A stretch of DNA of 64,000 bases from NCBI GenBank assembly GCA_014155875.1, contig JACEFZ010018105.1, positions 206,001 to 270,000 on the forward strand, in the 5' to 3' direction. The first letter of the stretch is position 1. Each line of letters begins with the position of its first letter. Under the pieces are notes generated by a model. It ran no database searches. It saw only the letters and a list, made by a program, of their open reading frames with translations, and was not told the DNA's origin. Source of the DNA: Cepaea nemoralis (Eukaryota; Mollusca; Gastropoda; Stylommatophora; Helicidae). Positions 1 through 11,990 of the stretch are shown here, in pieces. Made by a program: the position numbers and the translations under genes.

Positions 1-733
1 TGTGAACTGCACATAGATTGTTGCACAGAGTGAACAACTTGGGTTAGAATTAAATTGTAAGAAGATAGATTATGGTCGTCACTAAGAAGAAGGAAAAACC
101 ACAATGTAATATACAAGTAAATGGGAATATTCTTAAACAAGTGAATCGGTATAAATATCTCGGAGCAGTCATAACATCTGATGGGCGATGCCTTGAAAAG
201 ATTAGAACAATATTCGCCATGGCAAAGGCAGCCTTTTGCAAGATGAAAAGCATACTGACCAATAAAAAGATGTCATTTGCAATGAGAAAAAGTGTTGAGG
301 TGCTACATAGAACCTGTGCTTTTGTATGGATGTGAAGCGTGAACAATGAGCAGACAAGCTGAAAAACATCTGCTGGCTGTGGAAATGTGGTTTCTGAGGA
401 GAATGCAAGGAATACCATGGACAGACAGAAAAACCAATGACCAAGTCATACAAGAAACAAATTAAGAACGTAAACTGATTAGAGACATTAGATGTAGACA
501 GTCAAAATTTGTTGGTCATGTTATGAGACGAGATAAATTGGAGAACTTGGTGACGACTGGCAAGATCGAGGGGAAGAGAGCAAGGGGAGCGCATAGAAGT
601 AAATACCTGGATGGCGTGACCACGTTGTATGGTCGAGACAAGAACACTGAGCTAATCCACGATTCTGGTGATCGAGTGAGATGGCAAAGCATGAATGCCC
701 ACGCTTACCAGCATGACACATGATGATGATGAA
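1..733 (+). mobile_element. RTE-A LINE, 3' fragment (C-terminal region and tail)
   Basis: This is the 3' part of a non-LTR retrotransposon that enters from beyond the window edge. The reading frame is broken into pieces: 72-335 carries the post-RT region (motif RYKYLGAVITSDGRCLE) and 523-723 carries the C-terminal end (ENLVTTGKIEG, then YLDG, then ELIHDSGDRVRW). Frameshifts and stops lie between them. The same blocks in the same order occur in the near-full copy at 55729-58600, which has the endonuclease and RT domains, so the family assignment is firm. The 3' end is a short (TGA)n tail at about 718-733, typical of RTE-clade elements. It is non-functional. Confidence 0.85.
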
Positions 734-2575
734 CTACACGTAATCAAAAGATACTGACATATGCTGAGGCAACTGCTCCACACATAGGTAAATCTCAATT
801 ATTTAAATATAAAGACATTAATCTCTTTAAGATCACAGTGGTGACTGACAAATATGACAATGCCGATCTGAATTTGTGTATTTCAGTTAAAAGAACTCAT
901 TATGCTACATCATTATATGTTGAAGTTTGTTCTGTAGTATGCACCTCGTGAGATGAGCAAACTATAACAGGCAATTTATCATTATTTTATCAGTAATCTG
1001 GGACAATGTTAGATGTTGTTTCCTATGAACAGAGTGCAATTTTATTGTGTTTTTATGTCAACAAAATGAATAAAGGAAAAAACAGAAAGTGAAAACTGTC
1101 AGCTTTACAACAATGCCATCACACACAACAATACAAGAGTGGATGTTGTAGCTACACAGTTTTCCTCAGCAAACAGAGAGCAAAGTGAACACTGTTGTAA
1201 GGGTATAAGAATAGTTACTACATATACATAGAACAAACTCAGAGGGGAGTTGTGGTTGAGAGGTTACTAATGTAATGGCATAAGAATATTTACCACATAT
1301 ATATAGAACAAACTCAGAAGGCTGAGAGGTTCAATCAGCATAGCAATTTTTCCAAGAAGTACTGGTATCTAATATCATATGTTCCCCTGATCTCTTGGGT
1401 AGTGAGATTGGATACCTAGCCTTTTCTTATAAAGGCCCCCCAAAAAAAGAGGTAATATGTGCAAGCTAAAAATACCATGGCAGTTGGAAATTGCAAAGAG
1501 TAGGCTGTAAGACCGCCGCGCTGGAAAAATTAAACCTACTCACAAGTAAATAGAGCCCATTACCTTGGATGGAGTCTGCCTAGAGGAAGTCAACCTTACA
1601 CAAATTCCCGTTGAACTCTGTGCTGCAAAACTAGGTGTGGCACACTCCTCTTTGAAAGAGGAACAAAGAAGTAGGAGAACAAAATCAGAAATAGGTACAG
1701 AGCTACGATAGGGAAAATAGAAATACACTAAATAAGAATTTTTTTTAAATGTTTTAAATGACACAGCAAGTACACAGAAATGGTGTCATCAGCCGCCACA
1801 TGCTGAGGGAGATACAAAGTATGAGCTACTAAGGAGGGGATACAAGCACTGAATAGTAACATATGCAGTGAGGATAATTTGTTGACTAACACCCAGTAAA
1901 ACAAACAAGTCTTTAAGAAACCCACAAAATATTTACAAAACAAAACAACTACTCAACCACGATATTTACAACCTTTTTATTAAAAGAATAACAATCATAA
2001 AACGTAACAGTGTCCAGTTGTCTCTGTTTGCTGCTTGATGATAACAGTTTTTCAGCAGCCACTCTATTGTTGATGATACTTGCATTTTTCACTTACTGTT
2101 TTTCTCCATTATTCATTGCATTTTAATAGTTTTGTCATTTCACCCTTCTGTATTTTATATTTCAACAAACAGTTGAAAATCTGTTGCTAAACCAATGCTG
2201 GCTTACATATACTACTGTATTTATTGTCTTTATTAGTATATGGTTTATGTTTCCTTACTATTTTAATTAATGTGTGTTTGACAGTGTTACTTAGCACTTG
2301 CCATTGACAGCCAAAAGTGTATATATTATATGTGATGTGCTTCTTTAAGTTGCTATGATGTGAACTGGTGATGCAACAGCAACACATTTACCTTTGGTTA
2401 TGGATTATCATGGTTTCAAGCACCCTGTTGCCTTGACCTGGCAAGTAATGTGAGTTCATTTGCCACTATTTCCTTTGGATTTATCTCACCGCTCCCCCAT
2501 TCTCCAATTGTCATTCACACACATCTATTCTTTTTATAAAATTACAAGTTTTAAAGTTAAAGTATTACAGAATTA
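734..2575. other. No gene or recognisable repeat seen
   Basis: AT-rich DNA with only short unrelated open frames. Two near-identical stretches with a shared motif (tatagaacaaactcagagg near 1225 and a variant near 1300) suggest a small local duplication at about 1195-1325. No tRNA, domain or transposon end was recognised. Confidence 0.5.
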
Positions 2576-2580
2576 GTAAA

Positions 2581-2595
2581 CCCCCCCCCCCTCCC

Positions 2596-2628
<33 letters not shown>
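2581..2628. repeat. (C)n followed by (CA)n microsatellite
   Basis: A short C tract interrupted by one T runs directly into about 15 CA dinucleotides. Confidence 0.95.
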
Positions 2629-2630
<2 letters not shown>

Positions 2631-2940
2631 GCACGCATGCACACACAGATACAGATATATATAAAACAAATATGTATGTGCTTTTGTCTTTTCATTTCAC
2701 TATAGTGTAATTTTTATTCTGAAATAAAATCATACGATTTTTCACTTCCTTAACTGCTTCATTTTGTTTTCCAAAAATAATGCCCGGTCAAAATCAAAAC
2801 ACTAATTTTAACATTCTGAAAACGAATTTCTCCACAAATTATACTCAGAATGATTACGCAATTAATCATCCACTGGAAAACAAAGAAATGTATTTATTTG
2901 GAAGACCAATTCACAACTGGATTTCACCCCACTCCAAATT

Positions 2941-2998
2941 AGAGCCATAGTGGTAACTTTGCCTACCAAGACAACATTTTTCTGACCACTATGGCTCT
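2941..2998. repeat. Short inverted repeat, 14-bp perfect stem
   Basis: Arms at 2941-2954 (agagccatagtggt) and 2985-2998 are exact reverse complements with a 30-nt loop. No flanking target duplication is obvious. It may be a chance hairpin or the ends of a tiny palindromic element. Confidence 0.6.
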
Positions 2999-3059
2999 GT
3001 TTGGGAAGGACAATTTATGAGAAAGGTAACTGCCACTCCACCTCATTTGTCCTTGCCTA

Positions 3060-3290
3060 GAATGTGCAAAGGCCTAACACTTCACATCAGAATGGCAGTA
3101 TCAGCTATGGGACTACCTTTAATTTCATCAACACAATTGTGAACTTGCAGTAACAGAGAGCTACCAGGAAATGAGGCAGCCAATAAACTATCTATATCAG
3201 GAGTCACACAATAAACTGATTATTCACTATGAGACAATCAAAAAGATTTTCACAAATATCAAAAATAGACAGGCAAAACAAAAAAAGCAA
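3060..3290 (+). pseudogene. Relic of a LINE RNase H domain
   Basis: One short frame reads ELPGNEAANKLSISG, which resembles the C-terminal RNase H block (PGNExADxLA) of RNase H-bearing LINEs; the intact-looking equivalent at 61644-62201 reads GNEMADQAAK. The next stretch reads like the linker that follows it (DNQKDF). Stops interrupt both sides and the catalytic Asp is replaced by Asn. This is an old decayed fragment, and the assignment rests on one motif. Confidence 0.35.
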
Positions 3291-3510
3291 ACATAATTTA
3301 TTGAAATGCTTTAACTAAATGCTAATTAAAATATAGTTCATAAATAAAACATACCTGTATTGCTTGGTGCTTATAGAAGTAGAGGTTTGAGGACACACTA
3401 GACAGCATAAAAATACTTCTAATTTTGTCTTATACTTCTGTAAGTGCCAAACAATACATGTGTGTTTATTTATTAACTGTCATTGATAATATTTAAAATA
3501 TATAGACAGC

Positions 3511-3562
3511 GGGGGGGGGGGGGGGGGGGGGGTGGGGGGGGGGGGGGGGGGGGGGGGGGGGG
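3511..3562. repeat. Homopolymer G tract, 52 nt with one T
   Basis: G runs from 3511 to 3562 with a single T at about 3533. Proline-rich open frames on the minus strand across this point are translations of the tract. Confidence 0.97.
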
Positions 3563-4140
3563 AAGGACACGTATTTTCCAGTAATGAACACTCCAGAAAA
3601 AAAAACACTGAAAATGCCAGCAAAGCCCCAAAATGCACCTCTTTGCAGACATTGTCTTCACTGCCCATTTGACATAAGTTACACACTTTCTCATTGAAAA
3701 GCCTTGCTTCTAAACACCAAGGAAAGCCAATTAGTTGCCTTCGACAACTGCCAACCCACTTTACACTCTGGCCATTAGAATGGCATCTTTTGTAAGAATG
3801 GAATGGGGCTGCCAGGTTAGCGGCACAAAATGGCAACAAACGCAACAACACGTTCTGAAATAAAAAGTTCATTCAATGCTTGTATTTACAGTTTTGTGTT
3901 CATTCACCTTTCAGATTATGAAATAAAAATGTATGAAAAAAAATATATAAAGTATATAAAACTTGTGACATTTGTTTTCTGCCTCTTTGTATTGCCCTCT
4001 ATCTGTTGTTTCCTTCTCAAACACAATGTCCTCATTTAGTCCATGAACTATATGAGTCACTAAAAAATATCCTTTTGAAAAATAAAAACATTCCCAGACA
4101 ACAAGTCAACATCTACAGTTATAGGTGACCATGCGAGCAG

Positions 4141-4149
4141 ATATATATA

Positions 4150-4210
<61 letters not shown>
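4141..4210. repeat. (AT)n microsatellite
   Basis: About 35 AT dinucleotides with one phase slip near 4157. Confidence 0.97.
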
Positions 4211-4213
<3 letters not shown>

Positions 4214-4248
4214 CACCCCCCACCCCCAGCCACCCACATTTTTTTTGG

Positions 4249-4471
4249 CATATCCTTTTTTACAGGGCATCGCAGTCACACCAGCATTTCAGCCACTGTG
4301 ATCTCTTGGCAAGTTTATGTTCAGTAGTTTGCTACTGTTTCTGAACGACCGGCACCGATACCACAGAGAAACCAAGACAATGCGGTCTGCTATCAAATCG
4401 CATGCAGCTGTATTGCAAACACGGGTATACAGGATTACGAGCCGCATCCGTAACCCCTTTCGCCACGGAGA
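4249..4471 (-). mobile_element. SINE-A, tRNA-derived SINE copy
   Basis: On the minus strand this reads a tRNA-like head, then a core with the order caaactactgaac, ttgccaagagatca, cagtggctgaaatgctgg, then gacatgcaa-like end. The same order appears at 26351-26595, 31437-31672, 39374-39592 and elsewhere. It lies directly against the hAT-MITE end at 4473, so it may have inserted into that element. Confidence 0.75.
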
Positions 4472-4472
4472 A

Positions 4473-4640
4473 TATATATATAATTCAAGAAAGGGGGACG
4501 ATAGCGTTTTGTGTGGTCCTGAAGTCAGTTTGAGTCTGCCAATCTGTGGTCTTAATTCACCCCTGGAAACCCTAAAATTCTCATCGTGGGGGGGGGGGGG
4601 GGGGGGGGGGGGGGGATTCTCCACCGGTTGAGAACCACTG
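4473..4640. mobile_element. hAT-type MITE, right end only
   Basis: It ends in ggttgagaaccactg (4626-4640), the terminal inverted repeat of the complete copy at 20041-20441. Internal blocks ctgtggtcttaattc and cctggaaaccctaaaattc are shared with the copy at 55159-55506. A 28-nt G tract (4588-4615) has grown inside it. The left end is missing. Confidence 0.8.
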
Positions 4641-4649
4641 CTCTAAAGG

Positions 4650-4712
4650 AATTTGAACACATGACCACTAAGCTGGTAAGTTAGCAGACTAGCCAAAGCA
4701 TTACAGCAGCTT
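4650..4712 (-). mobile_element. SINE-B head fragment
   Basis: Contains atttgaacacatgaccact and then tagcagactagcc, matching the tRNA-like head of SINE-B in minus orientation. The rest of the element is absent. Confidence 0.45.
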
Positions 4713-4843
4713 CCCATCATACTGATAACTATATGCAGAAGAGAAGGTGAAATGGCTTTGAGTTTGGGCAACTGAGGATGCTGTTTGCCTCAGTTTGGGT
4801 GCAAAACAATAGAACTCGGGTGCACACTGCACCCATCGAAAAT

Positions 4844-4918
4844 TCCCCAGCCACCAAGTTCCCCAGCCACCAGTTCCCCAGCCACCAAGTTGCCCAGCCA
4901 CCAAGTTCCCCAGCCAAC
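4844..4918. repeat. Minisatellite, about 16-bp unit
   Basis: Five slightly different copies of a unit containing cccagccaccaagtt. The open frames on both strands here translate the repeat. Confidence 0.9.
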
Positions 4919-4919
4919 A

Positions 4920-5980
4920 AAAACCAAGAATATGCCATTGCCCATGCCAAATTTTAAAATAAGAAAACCCACCCAGGAAAAGAATCTTTAAGGCATGTAT
5001 GACTCTGGTATATACACATTAGGACCCTGCCAGTGCTATGAAGTTTGCAGTGTGATGAGATTCGCTAGTGTGGTCTATGGGAGAACACTGGAGCACTTTA
5101 TGAAAGTAAATGTGTCCAAAGAGGTGATCCTTTTCAAGCAAACAAGATAACTATACTAATTTCAAAATGCTGTTGATGTCCTGCATTCAATTTCTATCTC
5201 TGCTGTCATATGCTGTGAAACTGCTCATTAGTAATTATAATTGCTTATGCAGCATCTGACAATTTCTTGGGCGACTCCAGTACCAGAGCAACATGTGTCA
5301 GCTCTGCATGTATGGAAGCCTCATTGGATGGCAGGGAATGCCCATGTTCTAGTCCTGCCTTCCCTTGTGGGCTTACCGGCATACATGTGTCTGTTCTGGA
5401 AGGGACTGTCGAAGGACACCATCTGTAGATGGAAGGGTGAAGATGACATAACCACTGTGAGGAATATCCTGTGAACCTGAATGTTAAGGTTAGCCCAGCC
5501 AGCATACCAGCTCTTCGCTTAAGCACAATGCAAATTTGACCTACATTTTTGTAAACATGATGAATGACAAAGAAAATTAAGAAGCTTATTGGGCTTTGGA
5601 AGACTGTTTCCTGCCGCCTATTTAGCATGACAGGATCATCTGTTGTTAATGTCTGTGAACTCCTCCATTGTTAATCATGACTTAAAAGCTCTTGGTGACA
5701 GTACTAAACCTCATCAATTTCAATTTCAGTCTATCTGAGGGGAAAAACAGCAACAACAAAATATCAATCTGCATATAATCTGCCATCTGCTTCTACTGTG
5801 TGGTCCAGAAATGATTTCTAAGCTACATTCACAAGTGTATCACTAAATATGTGTAAACTGTCTCCTCTCTTGTCTGAACTAAATAAACAAAAATTGAAGA
5901 CAAGATACAGTGAACATGACAAAAAGTAAAGGATCCTTTTGGATGGTCAATATGCTTGAGGCATGTTTGGCATATTTTGC
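4920..5980. other. No gene or repeat recognised
   Basis: Only short open frames (77 aa plus, 127 aa minus at about 5241-5628) that show no motif I recognise and overlap each other. I treat them as chance. Confidence 0.45.
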
Positions 5981-5984
5981 TAGC

Positions 5985-7960
5985 TCCATCATCTTGTAGA
6001 CCCAGTGACACACTATGGCTGAGGTGGTCAATATCATCCCATCATGTTGTAGACCCAGCGACACACCATGGCTGAGGTGGTCAATATCATGCCATCATGT
6101 TGTAGAACCAGCGACACACCATGACTGAGGTGGTCAATATCATGCCATCGTGTTGTAGAACCAGCGACACACCATGGCTGAGGTGGTCAATATCATGCCA
6201 TCATGTTGTAGAACCAGCGACACACCATGGCTGAGGTGGTCAATATCATGCCATCATGTTGTAGAACCAGTGACACACCATGGCTGAGGTGGTCAATATC
6301 ATGCCATCATGTTGTAGGCGACACACCATGGCTGAGGTGGTCAATATCATCCCATCATGTTGTAGACCCAGTGACACACCATGGCTGAGGTGGTCAATAT
6401 CATGCCATCATGTTGTAGACCCAGTGACACACCATGGCTGAGGTGGTCAATATCATGCCATCATGTTGTAGACCCAGTGACACACCATGGCTGAGGTGGT
6501 CAATATCATGCCATCATGTTGTAGATCCAGTGACACACCATGGCTGAGGTGGTCAATATCATGCTATCATGTTGTAGACCCAGTGACATACCATGACTGA
6601 GGTGGTCAATATCATGCTATCATGTTGTAGACCCAATGACACACCATGGCTGAGGTGGTCAATATCATGCCATCATGTTGTAGGTGACACACCATGGCTG
6701 AGGTGGTCAATATCATGCCATCATGTTGTAGACCCAGTGACACACCATGGCTGAGGTGGTCAATATCATGCCATCATGTTGTAGGCGACACACCATGGCT
6801 GAGGTGGTCAATACCATGCCATCATGTTGTAGACCCAGTGACACTACCATGGCTGAGATAGTCAATATCATGCTATCATGTTGTAGACCCAGTGACATAC
6901 CATGACTGAGGTGGTCAATATCATGCTATCATGTTGTAGACCCAGTGACACACCATGGCTGAGGTGGTCAATATCATGCCATCATGTTTTAGACCCAGTG
7001 ACACACCATGGCTGAGGTGGTCAATATCATGCCATCATGTTGTAGGTGACACACCATGGCTGAGGTGGTCAATATCATGCCATCATGTTGTAGACCCAGT
7101 GACACACCATGGCTGAGGTGGTCAATATCATGCCATCATGTTGTAGGCGACACACCATGGCTGAGGTGGTCAATACCATGCCATCATGTTGTAGACCCAG
7201 TGACACACCATGGCTGAGATAGTCAATATCATGCTATCATGTTGTAGACCCAGTGACACACCATGGCTGAGATAGTCAATATCATGCTATCATGTTGTAG
7301 GCGACACACCATGGCTGAGATAGTCAATATCATGCTATCATGTTGTAGACCCAGTGACACACCATGGCTGAGGTGGTCAATATCATGCCATCATGTTGTA
7401 GGCGACACACCATGGCTGAGGTGGTCAATATCATGCCATCATGTTGTAGGCGACACACCATGGCTGAGGTGGTCAATATCATGCCATCATGTTGTAGACC
7501 CAGTGACACACCATGGCTGAGATAGTCAATATCATGCCATCATGTTGTAGACCCAGTGACACACCATGGCTGAGGTGGTCAATATCATGCCATCATGTTG
7601 TAGAACCAGCGACACACCTTGGCTGAGGTGGTCAATATCACGCCATCATGTTGTAGAACCAGTGACACACCATGGCTGAGGTGGTCAATATCATGCCATC
7701 ATGTTGTAGACTCAGTGACACACCATGACTGAGGTGGTCAATATCATGCCATCATGTTGTAGACCCAGTGACACACCATGGCTGAGATAGTCAATATCAT
7801 GCCATCATGTTGTAGACCCAGTGACACACCATGGCTGAGATAGTCAATATCATGCCATCATGTTGTAGAACCAGAGACACACCATGGCTGAGGTGGTCAA
7901 TATCATGCCATCATGTTGTAGAACCAGCGACACATCATGGCTGAGGTGGTCAATATCATG
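5985..7960. repeat. 53/48-bp tandem array made of SINE-B tail sequence
   Basis: About 37 units. The common unit is 53 bp (for example unit starts at 6052 and 6105) and a variant lacking 5 bp is 48 bp (6314 to 6362). Each unit contains atggctgaggtggtcaata followed by tcatgccatcatgttgtag. The first half equals the 3' end of SINE-B (tgaggtggtcaatatcatgcc), and the array runs without a break into a SINE-B copy at 7957. Runs of 48-bp units keep a reading frame (16 codons) and so give open frames, but there is no sign of a protein. Confidence 0.95.
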
Positions 7961-8108
7961 CCGGCTGCCTTTACTTAGAACACTTCATGCTACCCATTTA
8001 GTCTAGGTCAACCTGGCAGCCCAGGTCAATTTTTAAAATCTGCCTTGATGGGAATTAAAACATGTGACCACCAGGTCGGCAATCACCATGCTAGCCATTG
8101 TGCTACAT
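7957..8108 (-). mobile_element. SINE-B, tRNA-derived SINE copy
   Basis: Read on the minus strand, the tRNA-like head (variants of gcgcaatggctagcatg, B box near ggttcgaatcccc) is at the 8108 end. The body (cttgatggg, tttaaaaattgacctgggc) follows, and the 3' end faces the 53-bp array. The B box here is decayed (aattaaaacatg on the plus strand). Confidence 0.8.
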
Positions 8109-9614
8109 ATTTGTTAGTAAAATTCACTCCAAGGCTATTGGTAGCTACTTCTTAGTTCTAGTCTATTGTGGTCTGTCAGTTGACTGAGGCTAATCTAGTA
8201 TGTTTTGTTGTTTTTCAATCATCTGCAGCTTAACATATTACTCAAACTTTTTAGCATCTCCAGCACCATATATTAGGACAACAGTTGTTGCTTTATCTTT
8301 AAAGGCACTCAATATGTTCTTATAAAGTATCTCAATATTTGATCTACACATATTTTGCCTACCTTATAACATTAAAACATACTTCCAATTTCATTTATTT
8401 TCTGCTAAACACAGGTGTCGCAATTCCCCCCCCCCCTCCCCATTTATACTGTTTTTTTCTAATTTCTAATCTTAACATAAAACACCACAGCAAGGTTCAA
8501 AGGTGCAGTGGTGTCTCATGTGGACTTCACAAACACATCAATGGATGTTTTAGGTCCTTGGCATACTCCTTTCATCTAGAATTGTATACAGCTGGAAGAT
8601 TTAAAAGAAAAGAAAATTGTCAATGACAACATTATTTACTCTCATGTAACTACCCTAACAAGTAAGAACAATGTTAGCTCCTGCAGAATATTCAAAAAAT
8701 TAAAGGGCCCTTTCACACAATTTGTGGCATATTGAGTATATAGCATAAACATAAGTTGATGTTTTATATATGGTATACTGTGAATTCATTTACTTCTCTT
8801 ATCCTGTTATATGAAGAAAAAAGAAGAGCAATGGTAGATTTAGGCCTTCATATACTTCCTTCTTGCAATAGGTCAAGGCATAGGAAGGTTAGGTGATTAA
8901 CTCCTGTCCTCACTGCCTTTCCTACTAAGAAAGTCATCCATGCTTCAGTTGAGTTGACCAAACAGTTGTAACTAGTGGAAAACATCCAACTCTGCTACTT
9001 GCGAGGACTGAAATATGAAATACTGTATTGGTATGAGAGCATACCCACTGAAAGCCTAAACCTCCATAAAACAAGCATAACATAAGTTTGTCCAGTATTA
9101 CCATCAGAAGCTATTTCTCCCTTCAGTTCCTGATTCACAAATCTGAAATCTCAGAAAGCTTTGCTCACGGACAGTGGACTAACTAAATACAAGACAAGAA
9201 TAGACTATGATTTCTTACCAGAAATGAGCAGCTCCAATTGAGTTATTTTATTTGCTTCAGCTAATTAGGAAATAGAATAAAAAAATGGCATCAAATATGA
9301 ATTGAGTATGATTCCTCTTTTCTTTCTTGATGAAAAACAAATATTATCAAACACAAAATGTTACAAAGTCTATAGTCTAAAACAAAGGTTACATTTACAT
9401 TATCATTATTTTATATACACAAATTAATACAGAAAGAAACAGAAAGCAGAGAAAAATGGGCGTTATGTTGTGGTATTAACATCACTGCACTTGGTGTCAG
9501 TCCACTAAGTCTCTGTCTTCTTCAGCAGACATCCTATGGTTGTATAGCAAGTAAGTAAAGTATCATTTTACATACCTTAAAGCATTTTGGGCATACAGTC
9601 TTAGACCATAATTT
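8109..9614. other. No gene seen
   Basis: AT-rich DNA with a short C tract near 8430. No motif, transposon end or RNA gene was recognised. Confidence 0.45.
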
Positions 9615-9812
9615 ATGTAGACCAACAGCACTCCAGGGGTGATATAAATATCATGCCAGCCTCCTTTACTTTCCAAGAAATGTTCTGGTACCTAGTTTAG
9701 GCTTCTGCGAACTGGGAGCCCAGGTTATTTTAAAATCAATCTTGATGTGGATTCAAACCCATGACTGCTGGGTCAGCAGGGAAGCAGCTACCACAGCTCC
9801 AGCAATATACCT
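9615..9812 (-). mobile_element. SINE-B copy
   Basis: Minus orientation. Contains aatatcatgccagcctcct, gggagcccaggt and ggattcaaacccatgactg in SINE-B order. The head at the right end is decayed. Confidence 0.8.
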
Positions 9813-9818
9813 AAGGTG

Positions 9819-9908
9819 TATGCTAATTTGTCCCTGTCACATACTGGTTATGCTAATTTGTCCCTGTCACATACTGGTTATGCTAATTTGTCCCTGTCAC
9901 ATACTGGT
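9819..9908. repeat. 30-bp unit, three identical tandem copies
   Basis: Unit begins tatgctaatttgtccctgt and repeats exactly at 9819, 9849 and 9879. The identity of the copies implies a recent duplication. It starts just beyond a SINE-B head. Confidence 0.95.
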
Positions 9909-10315
9909 TGTGGACACATCAGTATCTTTATCTTATGTACTCATGTTGATTTTTAGCAATTTCAAATTTCTTGAGTTTAAGACCTGTTGTTTATCTATCA
10001 GTCTGCTGTTATCCAGGAGTCAGTTACCTGTTGCTAAAATTTACTCTTCTTTAGCAATTGTCAATGTTTGCCTTGCAGGTGTTCCCAAAACCAACACATC
10101 AATTCTTTCACTGCCATGCAATCTGCTATGACCTGGATAATTGATCCACTTTACCACCTAATGGTAAAGAATTCAATGATTCATTCACATTTCTCCCATA
10201 ACCTGTCATTTCTCCATACCTTGGAATCCAAAAGATATATTGCAGTATATGATAGTCCATAGAAGATACTACCATTGTTGGGATGTGAAGTGTTAGGCCA
10301 CAACATAATCAGATG
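9909..10315. other. No gene seen
   Basis: Ordinary AT-rich DNA; short open frames without recognisable motifs. Confidence 0.4.
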
Positions 10316-10506
10316 GCGTGGTCATTTTCATGCCTGATCATCTTTTCTTCCCAGGAAATTGTGTAAATCGACTAGTACCCATTTTTATAAGGCTTGGTTG
10401 ACATCAGAGTCATATTGATTGGAAAATAATAATCCTGCCTCTGTTGGGCATTGCATTTGGACCACTTTTTTCACAAGCAAGTGCACTAACCACTATGCAA
10501 CTGTGA
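10316..10506 (-). mobile_element. SINE-B-related SINE, diverged copy
   Basis: The minus strand starts with a tRNA-like head (gcatagtggttagtgcac, then ggtccaaatgc as B box) and ends in a SINE-B-like tail (aaaatgaccac). The body is diverged. Confidence 0.6.
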
Positions 10507-11314
10507 CTCTGTGCCTTGCTTGACTAAAATGAAATAGTTGTTCAGGCTCTGTTCAACTGTCTCCATGTTCTATTTGGTACTTTTATGGTGTTTCCTTTCA
10601 GCTTCTACTACTTTTCTATAACAATATTGTGATAAGACCATCTCCTAATGACAGATGATGGACAGCACACAAGTGTGGAAAACTCAGTTCATTGCGAAAA
10701 GTATCAACCAGAATAAAGGGATAGATCTGCACCTTTACAAAGCAGGACACTGGCTTGCCCTGACAACCAGAAATTGATGTCAAAGTTGGAGGTAACAAAC
10801 TACCCATGTGGATGTAGAAGAAAAGGGGAAGCCACCACACTGTCTTCTCAGGAGTTGATTTACGAGCATGCCACAAAATCTAGAATAGAGGAGTGAGATG
10901 TTTAGACACTTCATACTAGTTGTCAGACTAAATAACCTGACATACATTGTGTTGTAACTGGACATTAGAACATGAAGGGAGAAAGTCTTCTATGTGTGAT
11001 TAGTAAGGAGTCTGGCATCCTAGAAAGAAATAAGTGCAACAACTCCATTCTCTTGGTGGATCCTCCTGCATAATAAAAAATAAAATACCCCATTTATATG
11101 TCAAAAAGATACATTTGGAATGTGGTGTTAGGTTTATATTGTCATTGATTTGGTTGTTTGTTTTTTTAAATGTCAGATTTCTTTAACCATATACAGCTCT
11201 TAGTAGACCTAGTCAAATAAAATCAGTACAAGAATGTCTCTAGGAAGATATAATGGTGGCAAGAAGCCAGCTGGTCACCTCAGCTCATAAAGCAATTGAC
11301 TTAGTGTGTATAGA
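10507..11314. other. No gene seen
   Basis: No domain or repeat recognised; short overlapping open frames on the minus strand at 10616-10965 only. Confidence 0.4.
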
Positions 11315-11677
11315 GTCTGATGGCTGTGGAAATGTGGTTTCTGAGGAGAATGCAAAGAATACCATGAACAGACAGAAAAACCTATGACCAAGTCCTACAA
11401 GAAACAAATGAAAACCGTAAACTGAGAAATTAGACGTAGACAGTCACAAATTTTTGGTCATGTTATGAGAAGAAATAAATTGGAGAACTTGGCAATAACT
11501 GGCAAGATCGAGGGGAAAAGAACAAGGGGAGGGCAGAGAAGTGAATACCTGGATGGCTTCACCACAATGCATGGTCAAGACAAGAACACTGAGCTGATCC
11601 ACGATTCTGATGATCATGTGAGATGACAAAACATGACCGCCCACGATTATCAGCATGGCACATGATGATGATGATAT
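11315..11677 (+). mobile_element. RTE-A LINE, 3' fragment
   Basis: It begins inside the block that elsewhere encodes EMWFLRKMQRIP and continues through ENLVTTGKIEG-like sequence to a (TGA)n tail at about 11660-11675. It is 5'-truncated, as expected from incomplete target-primed reverse transcription. Stops and a small deletion break the frame. Confidence 0.85.
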
Positions 11678-11920
11678 AGTCCTCATATCATACTTCTTAA
11701 GCAATCTCTGCCATGGGTTATGACTTTTCAATTTAATTGATGTGCAAAGCAAATAATGTGCTTACTGAAACTTGCCCAGGAAGGATGCTGTATATATTAA
11801 CATCTCAAGTGTTATTAAATCTACTACCATTTGCTCTTAAACTTCCAGTACACTGATGGTGTGATAGACAGTTCAACCACGAAACTGGCATTAAGTCGGA
11901 CTTAAATGTTGACATCACTT

Positions 11921-11990
11921 CAGAAAGCAATGGCAAACTACTGAATGTACACTTGTCTAAATACCAACCTGCAAAGGAAATGCAACATTT
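11921..11990 (+). mobile_element. SINE-A core fragment
   Basis: Starts cagaaagcaatggcaaacta and ends gcaaaggaaatgcaacattt, matching the core and 3' end of SINE-A. The tRNA head is missing. Confidence 0.6.

Noticed and set aside
7263..7520. Repeated MAEIVNIMLSCC open frame
   Set aside because: Product of 48-bp units (16 codons) in the SINE-B-derived array.
5985..7960. CRISPR-like array
   Set aside because: Units are contiguous with no unique spacers, and the setting is a eukaryotic genome.
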